A DNA stretch of 64,000 bases. Source: Paenibacillus algicola. Lineage in GTDB: Bacteria > Bacillota > Bacilli > Paenibacillales > Paenibacillaceae. The position numbers and the translations under genes are program-made. Where the stretch lies: the NCBI RefSeq assembly GCF_005577435.1, contig NZ_CP040396.1:2104501-2168500 (forward strand), written 5' to 3'. The notes under the pieces were generated by a model. The model did no database searches. It was not told where the DNA came from and worked only from the letters and a program-made list of their open reading frames with translations. Positions 23,513 to 33,299 of this stretch are shown here, one piece after another (position 1 is the first letter of the stretch; every line of letters starts with the position of its first letter).

Positions 23513-26197
23513 ATGGCAAAATACACGCCGATGATTGAACAATACTTAGGCATTAAAGAACAGGCGCGGGATGCGTTTCTTTTTTTCCGTTTAGGAGATT
23601 TTTACGAGATGTTCTTTGACGATGCCATTCTGGCATCCAAAGAGCTGGAGATTACATTAACCGGCCGCGAAGGCGGGGGCGGCGACAAGATTCCGATGTG
23701 CGGCGTTCCCTTCCACTCGGCCGAGGGCTATATCGTACGTCTGATTGAAAAAGGCTACAAGGTCGCCATCTGCGAGCAAATGGAGGACGCTTCGGTGACC
23801 AAGGGGATGGTGCGGCGGGAAATTGTCCGCGTCGTGACGCCGGGCACCATTATGGAAGGGAAGACGGTCGCCGAGAAGGCGAATAACTACATGGTCTGTA
23901 TCACGTCTCAGGATGCATTAATGGCAATTGCGGCCTGTGACCTATCCACCGGGGAGCTCTATGTGACCTCAATGCCGGCTTCGGAAGAGTGGCTACGGGA
24001 CGAAATCGGAATCTATGAGCCTTCTGAAATTATTGGTGATGAGTCGCTGCTCAGCGCTGTGGCTTCAAGTGCGCTTCCTTCCGGCCGGCCCGTGCTCTAT
24101 ACGTCCTGGGAACGGAGACAGGATGATCTGGTCTCGGCACAGTTCGGGGACTCCACATGGGCCCGGCTGGATCAGGAACGGCAGAAATGCGTGTCGCTGC
24201 TCATCTCATACCTGAATGAGACGCAGAAACGAAGCATGGGACAGTTAACCCGGATATCCTCATATGAGCCCGGTCAATTTATGGTTCTGGATCCGTTCAC
24301 GCGGAGAAACCTGGAGCTGGTTGAAACGGTTCGGGAGCGCTCCAAGAAGGGCTCGCTCCTGTGGCTGCTGGACCGGACGGAGACCTCCATGGGAGCGCGT
24401 CTGCTTCGCCGGTGGATCGATAAGCCGCTGCGCTCGCGCAGCCGTATTGAAGAACGTCTGGAGGCCGTAGAGCGGCTGTATCAGCAATATATTGTCCGGG
24501 AGGACCTGCGGGCCGCCCTGAAGGAAATTTATGACCTGGAGCGGCTGGTCGGCAGAATTGCCTTTGGCAGCGCCAATGGCAGGGATATGAACGCCCTGAA
24601 GCTGTCTTTGCAGCAGATTCCCGCATTGAAAGAGCTCTGTCAGGATTCAGGCTCGGAGACATTGCAGCGGCTCGCCCAAAGCATGGATATCTGCGGTGAT
24701 TTATGCGCCCTGATCGGGGACGCCATTGCGGATGATCCTCCGGTGTCTCTGCGTGATGGCGGCATGATCAAGCCAGGCTATCATGAGCGGCTGGACGAGC
24801 TGCGCGAGGCAAGCCGGAACGGCAAGCAGTGGATCGCCGAGCTGGAAGCCAGAGAACGTGCGGCGACAGGCATCAAATCGCTCAAAATCGGCTTCAATAA
24901 AGTGTTCGGGTACTATATCGAAGTGACCAAATCCAATCTGTCTGCGCTGCCTGAGGGGCGGTATGAACGGAAGCAGACGCTTGCGAACGCGGAGCGTTAC
25001 GTGACTCCGGAGCTGAAGGAGAAGGAAGGCCTTATTCTGGAAGCCCAAGACAAGATGGTGGATCTGGAGTATGCCTTGTTTACAGAGCTGCGTGAAGCGG
25101 TCAATGCCGAGATTGCCCGTCTGCAGAAGCTCGCAGAGCAGGTCGCGGAGATGGACGTATACCAATCTCTTGCTGCAGTCAGCGCAGATCAGCGTTATGT
25201 CAAGCCGGAGCTGAGCGATGGATATGATATGAACATTGAGGCCGGCCGGCATCCGGTCGTCGAAGCGGTTATGAAGGATTCTGCCTTTATTTCAAATGGA
25301 ACCAGCCTCCAGAAGGACGGCTCGTCCATACTGCTGATTACCGGACCGAATATGGCTGGAAAAAGCACCTATATGCGCCAGGTGGCGCTGTTCTCCATCA
25401 TGGCTCAAATCGGCTGCTTTGTACCTGCAGAGCGGGCTGTGCTACCGCTGGTGGATCGTATCTTTACGCGGATTGGGGCGGCAGATGACCTGATTGGCGG
25501 TCAAAGCACATTTATGGTGGAAATGGCAGATATACAGGTCATGACAGAGAAAGCGACACCGAACAGCCTGATTATCATCGATGAGCTGGGACGAGGCACG
25601 TCAACGAGTGAGGGTATGGCGATTGCCCAGGCGGTGATTGAGTATGTACATGATGTCATACGCTGTAAAGCTTTGGTCTCCACGCATTTTCATGAGCTTG
25701 CCCATTTGGCGGACAGCCTGGACGGTCTCGTCAATTATTCAATGGCCGTGCAGGAGAGCGGGGATCAGGTTCATTTTCTGAGAAAGCTGGTTTCAGGTGC
25801 GGCAGACAGCAGTTATGGAATCTACTGTGCCAGATTGGCTGGCCTGCCCGGCAGCATCATTGACCGTGCCTACGGGCTGCTGCAGGATCTGGAGAAGGCC
25901 TCTCTGCATGCTGTAGCAGGAGAAGCGGCTGCTTCCCTGGAGACAGCATGGAAGCGGGATCAAACCAAAGAAAGCCGGGATGTATTCCAGCTCTCGATGT
26001 TCGGTGAGGAAGAAGAGGCTTCTACCCGAGCGATGGCCGCAGGCAAGCCTGAGTCCGCCGTGAAGGCGTCGATCCCGGACCCTATGAAGGAGCAGATTCT
26101 GGAGGATATAAGGTCAGCCGATATTATGAACATGACCCCGCTGCAGGCCATGCAGCTCTTGAACGAGCTGAGAACGAAAGCGAAGCAATTACTATAA
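23513..26197 (+). CDS. mutS: DNA mismatch repair protein MutS
   Basis: A full-length 894-residue MutS that finds mismatches and small loops after replication. GDFYEMF holds the Phe-x-Glu wedge that probes the mispair. ITGPNMAGKSTYMRQ is Walker A, IIDELGRGTSTSEG is Walker B/signature, and STHFHEL is the switch. The C-terminal ~45 residues contain the tetramer or clamp-interaction tail. The start at ATG 23513 follows GGAGGT at 23503-23508; an upstream ATG at 23501 is inside that site's neighbourhood and would add four residues. It begins the mutSL operon, with mutL 33 bases behind. Confidence 0.98.
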   Translation: MAKYTPMIEQYLGIKEQARDAFLFFRLGDFYEMFFDDAILASKELEITLTGREGGGGDKIPMCGVPFHSAEGYIVRLIEKGYKVAICEQMEDASVTKGMVRREIVRVVTPGTIMEGKTVAEKANNYMVCITSQDALMAIAACDLSTGELYVTSMPASEEWLRDEIGIYEPSEIIGDESLLSAVASSALPSGRPVLYTSWERRQDDLVSAQFGDSTWARLDQERQKCVSLLISYLNETQKRSMGQLTRISSYEPGQFMVLDPFTRRNLELVETVRERSKKGSLLWLLDRTETSMGARLLRRWIDKPLRSRSRIEERLEAVERLYQQYIVREDLRAALKEIYDLERLVGRIAFGSANGRDMNALKLSLQQIPALKELCQDSGSETLQRLAQSMDICGDLCALIGDAIADDPPVSLRDGGMIKPGYHERLDELREASRNGKQWIAELEARERAATGIKSLKIGFNKVFGYYIEVTKSNLSALPEGRYERKQTLANAERYVTPELKEKEGLILEAQDKMVDLEYALFTELREAVNAEIARLQKLAEQVAEMDVYQSLAAVSADQRYVKPELSDGYDMNIEAGRHPVVEAVMKDSAFISNGTSLQKDGSSILLITGPNMAGKSTYMRQVALFSIMAQIGCFVPAERAVLPLVDRIFTRIGAADDLIGGQSTFMVEMADIQVMTEKATPNSLIIIDELGRGTSTSEGMAIAQAVIEYVHDVIRCKALVSTHFHELAHLADSLDGLVNYSMAVQESGDQVHFLRKLVSGAADSSYGIYCARLAGLPGSIIDRAYGLLQDLEKASLHAVAGEAAASLETAWKRDQTKESRDVFQLSMFGEEEEASTRAMAAGKPESAVKASIPDPMKEQILEDIRSADIMNMTPLQAMQLLNELRTKAKQLL

Positions 26198-26230
26198 TGT
26201 AAATCAGCAACAACGATGGAGGTAGAAACG

Positions 26231-28219
26231 ATGGCCAAAATACACATATTGGACGAGCATATCGCAAACCAGATCGCTGCCGGTGAAGTCGTGGAGCGGC
26301 CGGCCTCCGTCGTCAAGGAGCTGGTTGAGAACGCGATGGACGCCGGGAGCACCGTGATTGAGGTGTCCGTGGAAGAAGGCGGCCTGCACAGCATTCGCGT
26401 CACCGACAACGGCTCCGGCATTGAGCCTGACGATTGCGAAACCGCCTTTTACCGCCATGCTACCAGCAAGATTTCTCAGGGTAGAGATCTGTTTCAGATT
26501 ACGAGTCTCGGCTTTCGCGGAGAGGCTCTGCCGTCCATTGCAGCTGTATCCAAGGTGACATTGACGACATCGAGCAATACTGACGGACGGGGACGAAGGA
26601 TTGTTATTGAAGGCGGGCAGCTGAAGGTGAACGAGGATACGGCGGCGCCGCGTGGTACAGATTTCATCGTGAAGGAATTGTTTTACAATACGCCGGCAAG
26701 GCTGAAATATATGAAAACGATCCAGACCGAGCTGGGCCATATCTCGGATTATATGTACCGCCTCGCCCTGTCTCGGGCCGATATTGCGTTTACGGTGCGG
26801 CATAACGGCAATGTGCTGCTTCAGACGATGGGCGGTGGAGATACGCGCAATGTCATTGCAGCGATCTACGGGACGGGTACAGCGAAAGCGATGCTGCCCA
26901 TTGAAGCGGAGGACATGGATTACCGCATTAGCGGCTTTATCAGCCGCCCGGACTGGACAAGAGCGAACCGCAATGCAATGTCCTTTATTGTGAATGGACG
27001 GTATATCCGTAGCTACGCCCTGACACAGGCTGTTCTGCGAGGGTATCATACGATGCTCCCGATCAACCGCTACCCGCTTATGGTCATGAAGCTGGACATG
27101 CATCCATCTCTGGTGGATGTCAATGTTCACCCTTCCAAGCTGGAGGTGCGTTTCAGCAAGGAGGCAGAACTGACAGCTCTGATTCAGGAGGCTGTTCAAA
27201 AGGTGCTGATGCAGGAGGTGCTAATCCCGCGTCCGGCCAAGCAACATATTGGTAAAGAGGGAGCGGCTTATATCCAGGAGCAGCTGTCGTTTCCAAGACA
27301 AGGCATGGGTGATCCGCAAGCTGCTGCTCCCCATCACGCAGCCAAGCCTTTTGAACCTGCTGAGGACAGGTCAGTGAAAGAGGCTAAGGCGACCCCATCG
27401 AAGCTGTCGGAGGCCACACGGCAGGAGGCGGGGCCGCATGCTCCCGAGCTTCGCGAGGCCGCCGCCGCTTCTTATGACGTACAGAAGCCGGCTTCACGAA
27501 GCAGCTCTGGCATGCCGGCTTCAAGCGGCAATAATTTCAAGCCTGGAGGGCAAAGAGAGTCGTCGTTATCGCCAGCGGCGAGACAAGTGTCCAAGGACTG
27601 GCTGCAGACTGGGGGCGGTGCGGCACCGGAAATCCCGGCTTTTCCCGAGCTGTCTTTGATCGGGCAGCATCACGGAACGTACTTGATTGCCCAAAACGAC
27701 ACCGGACTGTACCTTATTGATCAGCATGCTGCCCATGAGCGCATTAATTATGAGGATTATTTCGAGAAATTCGGCAGGCCGGCGGACGCTTCACAAGAGC
27801 TGCTGCTGCCGATTACCTTGGAATTCACGCCTTCTGACGCCTTGAAGCTGAAGGAACGTCTGCACTGGTTTGAGCAGGTAGGTGTCTATTTGGAGCATTT
27901 CGGCGGTCAGACGTTTCTCGTCCGTTCCCATCCCTACTGGTTTCCCAAGGGGGAGGAACGAGATCTTATCATCGAAATGGCGGAGTGGGTGCTGCAGGAG
28001 CGCAATATTGATCTCTCCAAGCTGCGGGAGGCTTCGTCGATTATGGCCTCCTGCAAGGCTTCGATTAAGGCGAACCAGAAGCTGACAGAGGCTGAGTCCG
28101 TGAAGCTGCTGGATCGTCTTGCGGCCTGCAGACAGCCGTATACGTGTCCTCACGGACGGCCGATCGTCATTTCTTTTTCAACCTATGATCTGGAAAAATT
28201 GTTCAAACGAGTGATGTAA
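26231..28219 (+). CDS. mutL: DNA mismatch repair endonuclease MutL
   Basis: A GHKL ATPase and latent nicking endonuclease acting after MutS. The N-terminal motifs ENAMDAGST, DNGSGI and GFRGEALPSIA bind ATP. A Pro/Ala/Ser-rich linker covers residues ~345-470. The C-terminal domain has DQHAAHERINYE, the DQHA-x2-E-x4-E endonuclease motif, plus ACKASIKA and CPHGRP as further metal-site motifs. It is therefore the nicking type that replaces MutH in bacteria without Dam methylation. The start at ATG 26231 follows GGAGGT at 26219-26224. Confidence 0.98.
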   Translation: MAKIHILDEHIANQIAAGEVVERPASVVKELVENAMDAGSTVIEVSVEEGGLHSIRVTDNGSGIEPDDCETAFYRHATSKISQGRDLFQITSLGFRGEALPSIAAVSKVTLTTSSNTDGRGRRIVIEGGQLKVNEDTAAPRGTDFIVKELFYNTPARLKYMKTIQTELGHISDYMYRLALSRADIAFTVRHNGNVLLQTMGGGDTRNVIAAIYGTGTAKAMLPIEAEDMDYRISGFISRPDWTRANRNAMSFIVNGRYIRSYALTQAVLRGYHTMLPINRYPLMVMKLDMHPSLVDVNVHPSKLEVRFSKEAELTALIQEAVQKVLMQEVLIPRPAKQHIGKEGAAYIQEQLSFPRQGMGDPQAAAPHHAAKPFEPAEDRSVKEAKATPSKLSEATRQEAGPHAPELREAAAASYDVQKPASRSSSGMPASSGNNFKPGGQRESSLSPAARQVSKDWLQTGGGAAPEIPAFPELSLIGQHHGTYLIAQNDTGLYLIDQHAAHERINYEDYFEKFGRPADASQELLLPITLEFTPSDALKLKERLHWFEQVGVYLEHFGGQTFLVRSHPYWFPKGEERDLIIEMAEWVLQERNIDLSKLREASSIMASCKASIKANQKLTEAESVKLLDRLAACRQPYTCPHGRPIVISFSTYDLEKLFKRVM

Positions 28220-28236
28220 CGAAGCAGGAGGATACG

Positions 28237-29013
28237 ATGATTATTACAACAGGTGAGGCTGAAGCGGCACATTTAGTAAGCCGGGCTCAGTGTATTGCAG
28301 CAGAAACGGGATGCAGGTACGTGCCCCGCAGCGGACGCTCCTTGGCCCGTCTCGCAGCCAGTAGTGGCGATGAGGATATATTGATACTTCTGGAAGGGCA
28401 TGTGCGGCTTGGGGGACCCGGGAAGGAAACGCTGGAATTCCATCCCAGCATGGGATTTGTCCGTCTCAAACGCGTCATGCGGGGGGAGACGGACCTTATG
28501 CTTCAGGCAGCGCGGATGGAGGAAGGAGATTCTGTTCTGGACTGCACCGCGGGTCTTGGTACGGATGCCCTCGTGTTTTCGTTTAAAGCAGGGCTTTCCG
28601 GGCATGTAACGGCTCTTGAAAGCTCTCATCCATTATATGTGCTGCTGAAGGAAGGCCTGAAGACCTATACCAGTCATTTGGCACGGAGTGATGAAGCGAT
28701 GCGGCGCATTGAGGTCAAGCATAGCGGACATCTGGAATATTTGCAGAGCCTTCCGGACAAGAGCGTGGATATTGTGTATTTTGACCCCATGTTTCGGGAT
28801 CCATTGACAGATTCGGCCTCTATTAATCCGCTGCGGCATTATGCAAATGGAAGTGCACTAGATCAACTCAGTGTTCAGGAAGCGGTACGGGTGGCCCGTA
28901 AGAGTGTTGTGATGAAGGAAAAGCGGAATAGTCCTGAATTCGAACGTCTCGGGTTTGAGGCAATGGCGCGCGGCAATTCAAAAATAACGTACGGAGTGAT
29001 TTACATTGACTAG
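28237..29013 (+). CDS. Class I SAM-dependent methyltransferase, RsmJ-like
   Basis: A 258-residue protein with the Rossmann methyltransferase core. DSVLDCTAGLGTDAL is motif I binding S-adenosylmethionine, HVTALESSHPLY is the acidic motif II, and VDIVYFDPMF is the DPMF motif IV also found in RsmJ (16S rRNA guanine-N2 methylase). The first ~90 residues include FHPSMGFVRLKR, a conserved family block. It sits 17 bases after mutL and overlaps miaA, so it is part of the mutSL-miaA-hfq cluster. The rRNA target is inferred by resemblance. Confidence 0.8.
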   Translation: MIITTGEAEAAHLVSRAQCIAAETGCRYVPRSGRSLARLAASSGDEDILILLEGHVRLGGPGKETLEFHPSMGFVRLKRVMRGETDLMLQAARMEEGDSVLDCTAGLGTDALVFSFKAGLSGHVTALESSHPLYVLLKEGLKTYTSHLARSDEAMRRIEVKHSGHLEYLQSLPDKSVDIVYFDPMFRDPLTDSASINPLRHYANGSALDQLSVQEAVRVARKSVVMKEKRNSPEFERLGFEAMARGNSKITYGVIYID

Positions 29014-29965
29014 TGCTGCGAGACCCAAATTGCTGGTTCTGATCGGCCCGACAGCTGTCGGAAAAACGAAGCTGAGCATTGAGCTTGCGAAAGCCTTGAA
29101 CGCCGAGATCATCTCCGGCGATTCCATGCAGGTGTACCGGGGCATGGATATCGGGACGGCCAAAATTACGGCAGAAGAGATGGAGGGCATCCCGCACCAT
29201 CTCATTGATATTCATGAACCGGATTATCCCTATTCCGTAGCGGAATTTCAAGAGGAGAGCGTCAGGCTCATCCATGAGATCAGCGCCCGGGGAAAGCTGC
29301 CGTTTATAGTGGGCGGCACGGGGCTGTATATCGAGTCGGTGTGTTACAATTACCAGTTCAGTGAGACAGGCTCTGACGAAGCCTTCCGGCAGGAAAAATT
29401 TCAATTTGCCAAGCAGCATGGCGAAGCGGCCCTGCATCAGCAGCTGGTCGAGGCAGACCCTCTGAGCGCGGAGAGGCTGCATCCCAATGATGTCCGCCGC
29501 GTGGTGCGGGCTCTCGAAATTGTTCATCTGACCGGGGTTCCTATGTCCGCTTCGCTGCAGCAGCAAAAGAAAGAATCTCCCTATGAGCTCTGTTTGATCG
29601 GTTTGACAATGGACCGCCAAATGCTATATAACCGTATTGAGGAACGAATCGATATCATGCTGCGACAAGGGCTTGTTGAAGAGGTTGCGGCATTGATGGA
29701 CCGAGGCTTTGAACCCGGAATGGTGGCCATGCAAGGGCTGGGTTATAAGGAAATGGTGTCGTACTTACGCCATGAGCTGACGTGGGAGGAGGCTGTCACC
29801 CTGCTGAAGCGGGATACCCGCCGATTTGCCAAACGCCAGCTGTCCTGGTTCCGCCATATGAAGGATATCCAGTGGGTCGATGTGGGAGAAGCCGGAAATT
29901 TTATTGAAAGCTATGAAAAAATCCATGCTATAATAGCAGGAAAGCTTCACATTCATATGGAATAA
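29006..29965 (+). CDS. miaA: tRNA dimethylallyltransferase MiaA
   Basis: Adds the dimethylallyl group to N6 of A37 in tRNAs reading UNN codons. The P-loop is GPTAVGKTKLS near residue 13. SGDSMQVYRGMDIGTAK, with the conserved DSxQ and GT-AK residues, and GGTGLYIES are diagnostic, and the family's AMQGLGYKE and KRDTRRFAKRQ-type C-terminal blocks are present. It starts with TTG at 29006, overlapping the methyltransferase by 8 bases; GGAG lies about 10 bases upstream. Hfq follows, the order found in many bacteria. Confidence 0.97.
   Translation: MTSAARPKLLVLIGPTAVGKTKLSIELAKALNAEIISGDSMQVYRGMDIGTAKITAEEMEGIPHHLIDIHEPDYPYSVAEFQEESVRLIHEISARGKLPFIVGGTGLYIESVCYNYQFSETGSDEAFRQEKFQFAKQHGEAALHQQLVEADPLSAERLHPNDVRRVVRALEIVHLTGVPMSASLQQQKKESPYELCLIGLTMDRQMLYNRIEERIDIMLRQGLVEEVAALMDRGFEPGMVAMQGLGYKEMVSYLRHELTWEEAVTLLKRDTRRFAKRQLSWFRHMKDIQWVDVGEAGNFIESYEKIHAIIAGKLHIHME
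29904..29934 (+). promoter_or_regulatory. Candidate hfq promoter inside the miaA 3' end
   Basis: TGCTATAAT (extended -10, TATAAT at 29929-29934) with TTGAAA at 29904-29909, a long 19-base spacer. It lies about 70 bases before the hfq start codon and inside the miaA coding end. Confidence 0.55.
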
Positions 29966-30005
29966 CATGATAACAATCTAATTGAACCATTGGGGGTACG
30001 GCTAA

Positions 30006-30245
30006 ATGAACAAGTCCATCAACATCCAAGATACGTTCTTGAACCAGCTTCGCAAAGAGAACATTCCCGCTACCGTTTACTTAACGAACGGCTTCCAAAT
30101 CCGCGGAACCATCAAGGCTTTTGACAACTTTACGATTGTGATCGACAGCGACGGCCGTCAGCAAATGGTGTATAAGCATGCGATTTCAACCTTTATGCCG
30201 CAGCGCAATGTTTCTCTGATGCAGGAGCAGCAGGGAGAGCAATAA
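30006..30245 (+). CDS. hfq: RNA chaperone Hfq
   Basis: A 79-residue Sm-fold protein that forms a hexameric ring and binds small RNAs and mRNAs. The Sm1 motif ([19 protein letters not shown], with the Gln8-type residue at its head) and Sm2 (MVYKHAIST, holding the YKH uridine-binding residues) are intact, with [10 protein letters not shown] in between. Short C-terminal tail, as in Bacillota. GGGGG upstream of ATG 30006 is the ribosome binding site. An internal promoter in miaA and a terminator at 30312-30340 suggest it can be made alone. Confidence 0.97.
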   Translation: MNKSINIQDTFLNQLRKENIPATVYLTNGFQIRGTIKAFDNFTIVIDSDGRQQMVYKHAISTFMPQRNVSLMQEQQGEQ

Positions 30246-30311
30246 GATTGGCTTCATGTTTAAGCTGAAACTTTTTGGTGTATATTTCGTTTAGTTGTAT
30301 AAGAAGTGTGG

Positions 30312-30340
30312 AGGACAACCTGAGAAGGTTGTTCTTTTCT
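30312..30340 (+). terminator. Terminator after hfq
   Basis: AGGACAACCT pairs with AGGTTGTTCT through a GAGA tetraloop (one G-U pair), followed by TTTCTTTCC. Confidence 0.75.
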
Positions 30341-30395
30341 TTCCGAAGAAGTCTTCACATTTCCACAGTACCAGGGAGTCAGGAGGGGGCCGCAT

Positions 30396-33131
30396 ATGGC
30401 TGGCAAGGATAATAACGGAATTTCAAGGGTAAACAAAAATAACAATGCCCGAAAAACAACGAAGCCCGCAGGCAAATCCAAGAGCAAGGGGAAAAAAGTC
30501 GGGTGGATCTTATTTTTTACCGGCGTTTTTGCCGTGTTCTGTGCGCTGGCGGGATACCTGTTTATCATGGTCAGCGGCGAGAGGCTGCTGGAGGAGAACA
30601 AAGACAAATTAACGGCATACGGCACATCGAAGGTTTATGATCGTAACGGGCAGCTTATGGGTGAGCTCTCCATTCAAAAGAGTGATCCGGTCGACATTGA
30701 TCAGATCCCGGAGCTGCTGCAGCAGGCATTTATCGCCACCGAGGACAAACGCTTTTATGATCACAGCGGCGTGGATATTTGGTCGATCGGGCGCGCTGCC
30801 GTGAAGGATATTATGGCAAGAGCGATGGTTGAAGGGGGAAGCACCATTACCCAGCAGCTGGCCAAAAATATTTTCCTTACCCGGGATAAGACTTTCTTCC
30901 GAAAGGCCACAGAGGTTTCCATTGCGCTGGCGCTGGAGCGTCAGCACACGAAGGACGAAATTATGGAAATGTACCTGAACCGGATCAACTTTGGCGGCCC
31001 TTATTATGGAATTAAGGCTGCGTCGCAGCATTATTTCGGCAAGAGTGACTTGAATAAGCTGGAGCTCTGGGAAATGGCGACACTCGCTGCAATGCCCAAG
31101 GGACCTTCCAAATACAATCCGATTCGAAATCCGGAGCTCAGTATGGAACGCCGAGCAGTCGTGCTGACGCTGATGGAGCAGCAGGGCTATATCAGCGCGG
31201 CGGATGCCGAGAAAGCCAAAAAGGTTGAGTATACCTACGAGCCGCCTGCGACACAGCAGAAATATACCGCGTTCATTGACTATGTCATCGAGGAGGCCGA
31301 GGAGAAATACGGCCTGACCGAGGATGACCTGAATGTTGGCGGCTACTCTATTTATACCACGATGGATGCGTCTGCTCAGCAGGCGGTTGAAGATGAATTC
31401 AATAATGACAGCAACTTTGAAAAAGGTGTCGGTGAAGACATTGTGCAGGGCTCTATGGTGATTATGAACCAGCATAATGGCAGCATCGTAGCCATTGGCG
31501 GGGGGCGGAATTATCAGCGCGCCAGCTTCAACCGGGCTTTTGACAGTAAGGTGCGGCAGCCGGGATCTTCACTGAAGCCGGTAGCTGTGTACGCTCCCGC
31601 ACTGGAGAGTGATCCCGAACTGTCAAAAGACACCAGGATCACAAATGAAAAGCAGTGCTTCGGGGAGTATTGCCCGAACAACCTGAATGGATACTCCAAA
31701 AGTGTCAGCATGGCAGAAGCAATTCAGCGTTCTGAGAACATCCCGGCTGTTTGGATGCTGAACAAGATCGGGGTCAAGACCGGCTTTCAATTTGCTCAGA
31801 AGCTGGGCATCAGTGTGAAAGAAAGCGATCAGAATCTGTCTCTGGCTCTGGGAGCGACGGGCACCAATACCTTTGAAATGGCACGCGCCTTCACAGCCTT
31901 TGCCAATGGCGGTGAGCTGAAAGAGGCCTATGCTATCAAGCAGATTAAGAACAGCAATGGCAAAGTGGTTCATGAGAATAAGGGGATGACATCGGAGCGT
32001 GTCATGTCACCGGAGACGGCATCGGAGATCACAGATATGATGCAGCTGGTGGTGAATGAAGGGACTGGCCGTAACGCGAGAATCAGCCGCCCTGTTGCCG
32101 GCAAGACGGGCACGACGCAGAGCGGGATAACCGGGGTCAGCGGAATCCGGGATGTATGGTTTGTGGGATATACCCCGGAGCTGACTGCAGCAGTCTGGAT
32201 GGGGTACGATGAACCCAGCGCTGAACGCATGCTGAAGCAGAGCAGCCCGATGGCTGCGGCACTGTGGGGCAAGATTATGGACAAGGCCGTTCAGAACTAT
32301 GATCCGCAAAGCTTCCCGGTTCTGGATCAGCCCCAGGCGCCCGTTGAGCCGGAGCAGCCGGAGTTGTCCGCAGTCCGGAATGTATCCGGTTATTACAATG
32401 AAGAGGGGAATGCAGTTAACCTGACATGGAGTGCTTCCGAGCTTAGCGGAGTAGAGTACCGTGTTTACCGGAAGGAAGCGTCAGAAACAGATTATACCCG
32501 GATTATGAATGAGCTGGCCGGCACGTCTACCGATGATATCAGCGTGCTTGCAGGTCTGACCTACAGCTATTATGTCACCGCCTATGATCCGGAAAGCGAT
32601 CAGGAAAGTGAGCCTTCAAATACTGTTGAGGTGGTCATTACCGGTCCGGCACCACCAGAGGAGGAGCCGGAAGCGGAACCTAATGATGAGAACGAGCAGG
32701 AAGAGGAAGATCGCGAGGAGAGTGATCAGGAAGAAGACAATGCGGAAGAGAATGAGGAGCCTGGCAACGGGGAAGGAAATTCTGGCAGCGGGAGCGGTTC
32801 GGGTCAAGGAAATGGCTCAGAGCAGCCGAGTCCGGGTCAGAACGGTACCTCGAACAGACCAGGCGGTGAGAGTGGAGAAGGCGAAGGCGCTGGCGAAGAA
32901 GATGAAGGGGAGGACGATTCGGGAGAAACAGCACCCAGCGGTGACACCGGCAGCACGCCTGTCCCAGGCGGCACTGAAGGCCGCAGCAGTACAGGCACCG
33001 GCAGAAACGGCACGGGCACGGGTACTACAGGTGAAAGCGGAGGCAGCGGTGGGAACACATCTGTCCCTGGCACCACAACGCCTCAAAGCAGTCTATCTCC
33101 AGGCAATAATACGGCACAGCCTCAGCCTTAG
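30396..33131 (+). CDS. ponA: Class A penicillin-binding protein PBP1A/PonA-like
   Basis: A bifunctional peptidoglycan polymerase of 911 residues. Order: basic Lys/Ser/Asn-rich cytoplasmic tail (1-38), one membrane helix (~39-62), GT51 glycosyltransferase (EDKRFYDHSGVD, GGSTITQQLAKN), transpeptidase with SxxK in PGSSLKP, SxN in RSENIP and KTGTT, then an FN3-like domain (~660-755), then a ~150-residue tail first Glu-rich, then Gly/Ser/Thr/Pro-rich. AGGAGGGGG precedes ATG 30396. The tail is probably disordered and lies outside the membrane. Such FN3 and low-complexity ends are common in Paenibacillus PBP1 proteins. Confidence 0.95.
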   Translation: MAGKDNNGISRVNKNNNARKTTKPAGKSKSKGKKVGWILFFTGVFAVFCALAGYLFIMVSGERLLEENKDKLTAYGTSKVYDRNGQLMGELSIQKSDPVDIDQIPELLQQAFIATEDKRFYDHSGVDIWSIGRAAVKDIMARAMVEGGSTITQQLAKNIFLTRDKTFFRKATEVSIALALERQHTKDEIMEMYLNRINFGGPYYGIKAASQHYFGKSDLNKLELWEMATLAAMPKGPSKYNPIRNPELSMERRAVVLTLMEQQGYISAADAEKAKKVEYTYEPPATQQKYTAFIDYVIEEAEEKYGLTEDDLNVGGYSIYTTMDASAQQAVEDEFNNDSNFEKGVGEDIVQGSMVIMNQHNGSIVAIGGGRNYQRASFNRAFDSKVRQPGSSLKPVAVYAPALESDPELSKDTRITNEKQCFGEYCPNNLNGYSKSVSMAEAIQRSENIPAVWMLNKIGVKTGFQFAQKLGISVKESDQNLSLALGATGTNTFEMARAFTAFANGGELKEAYAIKQIKNSNGKVVHENKGMTSERVMSPETASEITDMMQLVVNEGTGRNARISRPVAGKTGTTQSGITGVSGIRDVWFVGYTPELTAAVWMGYDEPSAERMLKQSSPMAAALWGKIMDKAVQNYDPQSFPVLDQPQAPVEPEQPELSAVRNVSGYYNEEGNAVNLTWSASELSGVEYRVYRKEASETDYTRIMNELAGTSTDDISVLAGLTYSYYVTAYDPESDQESEPSNTVEVVITGPAPPEEEPEAEPNDENEQEEEDREESDQEEDNAEENEEPGNGEGNSGSGSGSGQGNGSEQPSPGQNGTSNRPGGESGEGEGAGEEDEGEDDSGETAPSGDTGSTPVPGGTEGRSSTGTGRNGTGTGTTGESGGSGGNTSVPGTTTPQSSLSPGNNTAQPQP

Positions 33132-33195
33132 CACAGTCCTGTCAGGCAGCAGGCAATTTATACTACCGCATCCAAGCAGTTGCTGCAGCAGCTTA

Positions 33196-33238
33196 GCAGG
33201 CGCGGCTGAGATCTACTCTCGGCTGCGCCTGCTTTGTT
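33196..33238 (+). terminator. Strong terminator after ponA
   Basis: GCAGGCGCGGCTGAGA and TCTCGGCTGCGCCTGC form a 16-position stem with two imperfect pairs and a 5-base loop, followed by TTTGTTTATTTT. Confidence 0.88.
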
Positions 33239-33242
33239 TATT

Positions 33243-33271
33243 TTGAGTGTATTTAACAAATGTGGTAAGCT
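33243..33271 (+). promoter_or_regulatory. Candidate promoter of the DUF402 gene
   Basis: TTGAGT (33243-33248), a 17-base spacer, and TAAGCT (33266-33271) preceded by TGG, an extended but weak -10. It starts immediately after the ponA terminator. Confidence 0.45.
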
Positions 33272-33299
33272 GAATTTACGATATGGGGAGGAAAATTCC

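Noticed and set aside
26204..27199. 331-residue open frame antisense to mutL
   Set aside because: Shadow of mutL with Arg/His/Cys-rich product and no recognisable domain.
32572..33246. Arg/Lys-rich frame overlapping the ponA tail
   Set aside because: Arises from the low-complexity Glu/Gly codons of the PBP tail read in another frame.
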